From: Acheta domesticus
Lineage: Eukaryota; Arthropoda; Insecta; Orthoptera; Gryllidae
NCBI GenBank assembly: GCA_031308135.1
Contig: JAHLJT010009419.1
Location: forward strand, 64,150,540 to 64,214,539
Length of the DNA: 64,000 nucleotides
Direction of reading: 5' to 3'
Positions 60,046 through 64,000 of this stretch are shown piece by piece. Below the pieces are notes generated by a model. That model saw nothing but the letters and a program-made list of their open reading frames with translations, searched no databases and had not been told where the DNA came from. Both the position numbers and the translations under genes were made by a program. Each line of letters opens with the position of its first letter. The stretch's first letter is position 1.

Positions 60046-63000
60046 GCAGTTACCGGGGTTTATTCTACCGGACAATATATACTTTACGACGGCAAAAATG
60101 AAATTAGGTACATTAGGACGTTCCGCCTGAAAAGAAATATTTACGACTGGTATAACCTTATCCTTGCTAAATCTGTTGAAACGAGTATAGCATCTCCGGT
60201 CCTGATTTTTCACTACCGTTATTGTAAGATAATTGATTTGTCACCGGATCAGGTGGTGCGGTCCTGGGTAGGTAAAATGGCGGTAGTACTGTGACACAGC
60301 GTTTGTGCTTTCATCTCCCATCCGCTTCCATGCAAGTGTGCGGTTTGCTCTGTACTGCGATGAGGCTCTTGGCGCACAAACGGCGCTGCGCCAACGCACC
60401 TGAGCCCTGCGTTCCTCACCCCAACTCCGCCTCCCCTCCAGCCCGTGCTCGGTCCGCATGGCAACAGTTAATGTCAGCCATAATAATAACACCACCCCCC
60501 CCATGTTGTTGACATTCTCATAAGTAGGAGTGGGTCGCTTTGGGTTCAAGGGTTAGAAGCACGGAAGTGTTGCACAAACAAAGGTCACAGGAACGCTCTC
60601 TTCAGAGTCGTGTCGATGGGGAATGAGTCGTCGAAGGACTAGTCCCGAGAACGGGTCGCCGGAATGGGTCGGGGGACGGGTTGCGGGAACGGGTCGCCAG
60701 GAACGAGTCACGGAGACGAGTCCGGGGGGTCGCGGAGAAGGGGTGGCGGGGACGGGCCACAGGAACGGGTTGGAGGACGGGTCGCGGGGACGGGCCGGCT
60801 GGATGGGTCGCGGGGATGAGTCGCGATATTGGGGTTGCGGGAACGGGTGGCAGGAACGGAGCCAGGAACGAGTCGCAAGGTCGGGGTGTGTGAACGGATC
60901 GCGGGGATGTTTCATGAAGTCGCGTCGCGGAAACGGCTAGTGGGGACGGATCGCAGGGTCGTGGAGACAGATTGCAATGTCTGGTCGCAGGGATAAGTCG
61001 CACGGTCGGGTTGCAGGGACAGGTTGCAGTGGACGTGGAGACAGGTTGCATGGTCGCCGGCCCGGTCTCGAGAACGGGTCGCATGGACGGGTCGAAGTGT
61101 GTGGTCGCACAGGGAAGGGTCGCAGAGATACGGAGTTACAACCGAATAGACTTCGGGCGATAGGAGCTCTGGCAGCGAGCCACAATGGATGCAGCCCAGG
61201 GTGAAGGGCGGGGCGCAGGAAGCGGCAGGCGCGCTAGGGGAAAGGAGCGCGAGGACAAATCGCAGGTGTCACGCGTTCATTTCCTCCAGCGCTGTTTTCT
61301 CCCTTTTGAGTGGAGAGGGATGAGCCGCTTTCTCGGAGGCCTTCGACTACAATGCCCCCTTTCTTCCTGTTTTCACGTCACTCCGACGCCAGAGAACTTC
61401 CTCTGTGGAGGGCGGCGCGAAACTGTTGATCAGGAGAAGTCGCTCCCTCTTCTCAGAAACTCATCACATTCACTCTCAATCAGGCAATTTCACTGTTGGA
61501 TGATGTGCAATTGATTTCACTGTTGATTAAAATAATGTTTTCTCATAATAAATATACATCGTAATGTATTTTGTGATCTTGTCAGTATAAAAAAAAGATT
61601 TGTATCCTGTAGTTAAAATTTAAAAATAGAGAATTTTTTTTTTTCAAAATTAATGCTAGTAAAGTATCTTCGAATGAAATGTCTCTGAAAAGCAGTTGCT
61701 GAGTACCGAAAATGATACAGCATCAGTATATATATTTTTAAATTTTACTCCTAGTTATTTATATCATTAAATTTAGCAGACAAAAAGTTGATGTATTGTA
61801 AAACATTTATAATTTTATTCATTTTTTAAATAAAACAAGTAAAGATACAGTCCTATTCGCATTATTTATAAATTTGCAGTTATCGAAAATTCAGAGAGAT
61901 TAACGAAATGACCTGAGGCGATTCATTTAAACATTCTTGTTCTATCTACTAAATTCAAAAATTAAGGAAAAATTTGGAGAGTTTCTTAGGATTTTAGAGG
62001 TTTTTGTTATAAATTGCAATGTTTTTAGGCACAATTTACGAGAAAACTACTCGTTTATTCAAAATTTGACAATGACCTTATTTAAAAAAGCTGAGTGTTT
62101 AGAACAGATTTTCTTAAGGAAAATATTCGTATAGTTGCAGGGAAAGTTTATGTAATGCTGCGCGAAAGAACGACGGATTTACGGCAGAAAAACTCTTATT
62201 ACAGAGCCCCTGCTAACGAAAAGGGATAAAAAATTGCTAAATTAAGGAAAAAATTCTCCTAACACGTCGTGCAACCTGAATCCTCTGTTTTGTGGGGTCC
62301 TTGATACCGACAACCCAATCGAAAGCAATTGTCTGCCCGTCTGTTTGTCCGTCAGTCCAGGAACAACGCTAGCCTAAACCGTTCAGCCATTTTCTCCAAA
62401 ACTGATACTCCCCGATGGAAACTGACAGACCTCTTGGCTTCATGGATTTGACACCGATAGTTGTAATTTTGGGGCTATATTTACATAAAGCCCCTGGACA
62501 TTTTCCAACTTTTCAAAAAAAATGGTCGCCCAACAATTTGAGTAAATTTTTGTTGAATAGTTCTGAATGCATTTTAACGAATGACGTAGATCTCTTGATG
62601 GTTGAAACTGTGATTTTTCGAAAATTGAAAAAATTCAAATTTTTTCGGCATTTTCCTACAACTACAATTAATTATGAAGATAGAATTATTGTTCTTAATG
62701 AAATGTGTTCATAAAAAAGAGGTTTTCAATAAGGTCCTGTTCAATTTTCAAAAACATAAGGATATTGCGAAAATTTGTATTAAACAGACAATTGTTTATT
62801 TTCTTAAACGTTTTTCTTAGAATGCCCAACGTTTGTGATTAAGTTGCGACCTGAGATAGATAAAGGAAGCTTAAGAGCAGGTTTCATGCTAGTTGAATGC
62901 CTGATTTTGTAAAAAGTTTTAAAAATTAAAAATATTTTGGCATCTTCCTACAACTACAATTGTCTGCTGTATTTGTAAAGATACAATTATTTTCTTTATG

Positions 63001-63259
63001 AAATATGCTCATCAAAACAGATTTTTAAATAGGGTCTTGTTGAATTTGTTGAAAATATGAGTAGTTTTTCTACAATTTCCTGACTAACGGCCCGCCCGGA
63101 ATTCATTGCGCTCTTTCCAGGCGTCCTTCACAACATTGTGAAAATCCAATTTTTCTCAATAGAAATGTATTTATCAAACTACATCTTCAATAAGGTCAGG
63201 CTTAATTTTTGAAAATACGAGTAGTTTTCTACAAGTTTCGTGGACAAACACAATAGCCC

Positions 63260-63270
63260 GCTGCAAATTT
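63260..63270. other. Empty LINE target site
   Basis: A single GCTGCAAATTT between AATAGCCC and ACTGCGGCTTC. It is the pre-insertion state of the LINE site at 31243-33149. Confidence 0.9.
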
Positions 63271-64000
63271 ACTGCGGCTTCAGACAGCTGGATGCATCGT
63301 AAATGAGATTTTAAATTTTGTATATTATTTCTTGGTTCTTTTTCCTACATTCGACATTTTTTTATACATTTACACATTAATATTTTAGAAATTGTTTTAT
63401 TTTGAAGTATTTGAAATAAGAAGTAAACAAAATTAATAGCTCTCAGAATAGCCACAATGCAGGGTCTGCAACAATGGAATAGACTTTGCGCTCGCGAATA
63501 TCTTGTGACTTACGTGTGATAGTGTTACCTGGTGTAGCTGTATGAAAAGGAGTTATAATTGTCAAATTTATGTTGATATTTGCATGAAAATATTTAGTTT
63601 TCACACCAATGCTGTACTATTTGTAGTGAATTTTGCTACAATCTTCTCTAATCATGGCCCTATGAAATGCATTTCTGTATTGACCAGGGTATCAGACTTC
63701 TTTTGTCCAATAAAAGTTTACAAAAAGTTTGTAGTATATTTTTATGCAGTTGTAGAATTCACATGGCTCTAGCAACACTGCGAACGAAACAGTGAGTTGT
63801 TTGCTTCGTGGTGTGAATTGAGCCTTTTTGAAATAACAGCTGAGATGTTAGTAGCGCAGAAAGTGAAATATTTCAATACTAGCTTCCAATAACGCGGGAA
63901 AGTATATGCTGTTGTAGCACCACTAGTTTTTATCTTGGAACATGTAGTTTTGAAATATTAAATTTTTCGTAATTTTCGAAAATACAGCGAGCCCTCCGTA

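Larger units (their letters stand above)
59164..64000. repeat. Large repeated block, copy 2
   Basis: Collinear with 26815-33877 but lacking the MITE and the LINE of copy 1. Compared with copy 1 it carries many single-base deletions, often in homopolymers, and a 24-bp insertion at about 59250. It starts immediately at the gap and runs off the window. It includes a SINE (59547-60045), the uninterrupted 13-bp minisatellite (about 60620-61030) and a LINE-free Y element (about 62130-63925). Confidence 0.9.

Overview
This is eukaryotic nuclear DNA, almost certainly from an arthropod and probably an insect. It is AT-rich, with introns bounded by GT and AG, kilobase-scale introns, tRNA-derived SINEs, a 5'-truncated LINE, a Tc1-like transposase fossil and several terminal-inverted-repeat miniature elements. 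I see no prokaryotic, organellar or viral gene layout. I cannot name the species from sequence alone. A run of exactly 1000 N (58164-59163) shows it is a draft scaffold.

One protein-coding gene can be traced on the + strand, as GC-rich exons in an AT-rich background: a signal-peptide exon (20600-20819, possibly preceded by 5' UTR or by a GC-rich exon ending at the splice donor at 7704/7705), then 41765-42063, 48237-48552 and 51477-51578. The last three join with matching phases (1 then 2) into one frame. The conceptual product is a secreted protein with a low-complexity N-terminal half and a globular stretch containing LDFYFQLL, CRQRVLCEVA and SYQYVTSHLINTT. I do not recognise the family. The 3' end of the gene lies outside the window or was not found.

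The most striking feature is what has happened around this gene's splice sites. The intron before exon 48237 is filled by about 71 tandem copies of a 72-bp unit (43159-48268). That unit is the intron end, the splice acceptor and the first 32 coding bases of the exon itself. The donor side of the same exon is present three times (48548-49028). The acceptor of the signal-peptide exon lies at the end of a diverged array of about 148-bp units (19765-20513).

The rest is mostly repeat debris. There are seven copies of a long tRNA-derived SINE, two related families of roughly 1 and 1.8 kb (called X and Y here), MITEs, simple repeats and a Tc1 fossil. A multi-kilobase block (26815-33877) reappears after the N gap (59164-64000). 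The first copy carries two insertions, a LINE fragment and a 293-bp MITE, that are precisely absent from the second, so the pair gives filled and empty sites. The second copy has many small indels and may be a poorly polished or allelic contig rather than a true duplication.

Region by region: 1-6.8 kb repeats and unassigned DNA; 6.8-7.8 kb GC-rich GGN array with a splice donor; 7.8-19.7 kb intronic or intergenic with SINEs and an X element; 19.8-21.0 kb acceptor array, signal exon and palindrome; 21-41.7 kb intronic with the duplicated block, LINE, Tc1 fossil, SINE and MITE; 41.7-51.6 kb three exons plus the minisatellite; 51.6-58.2 kb SINE and microsatellite; 58.2-59.2 kb gap; 59.2-64 kb second copy of the duplicated block.
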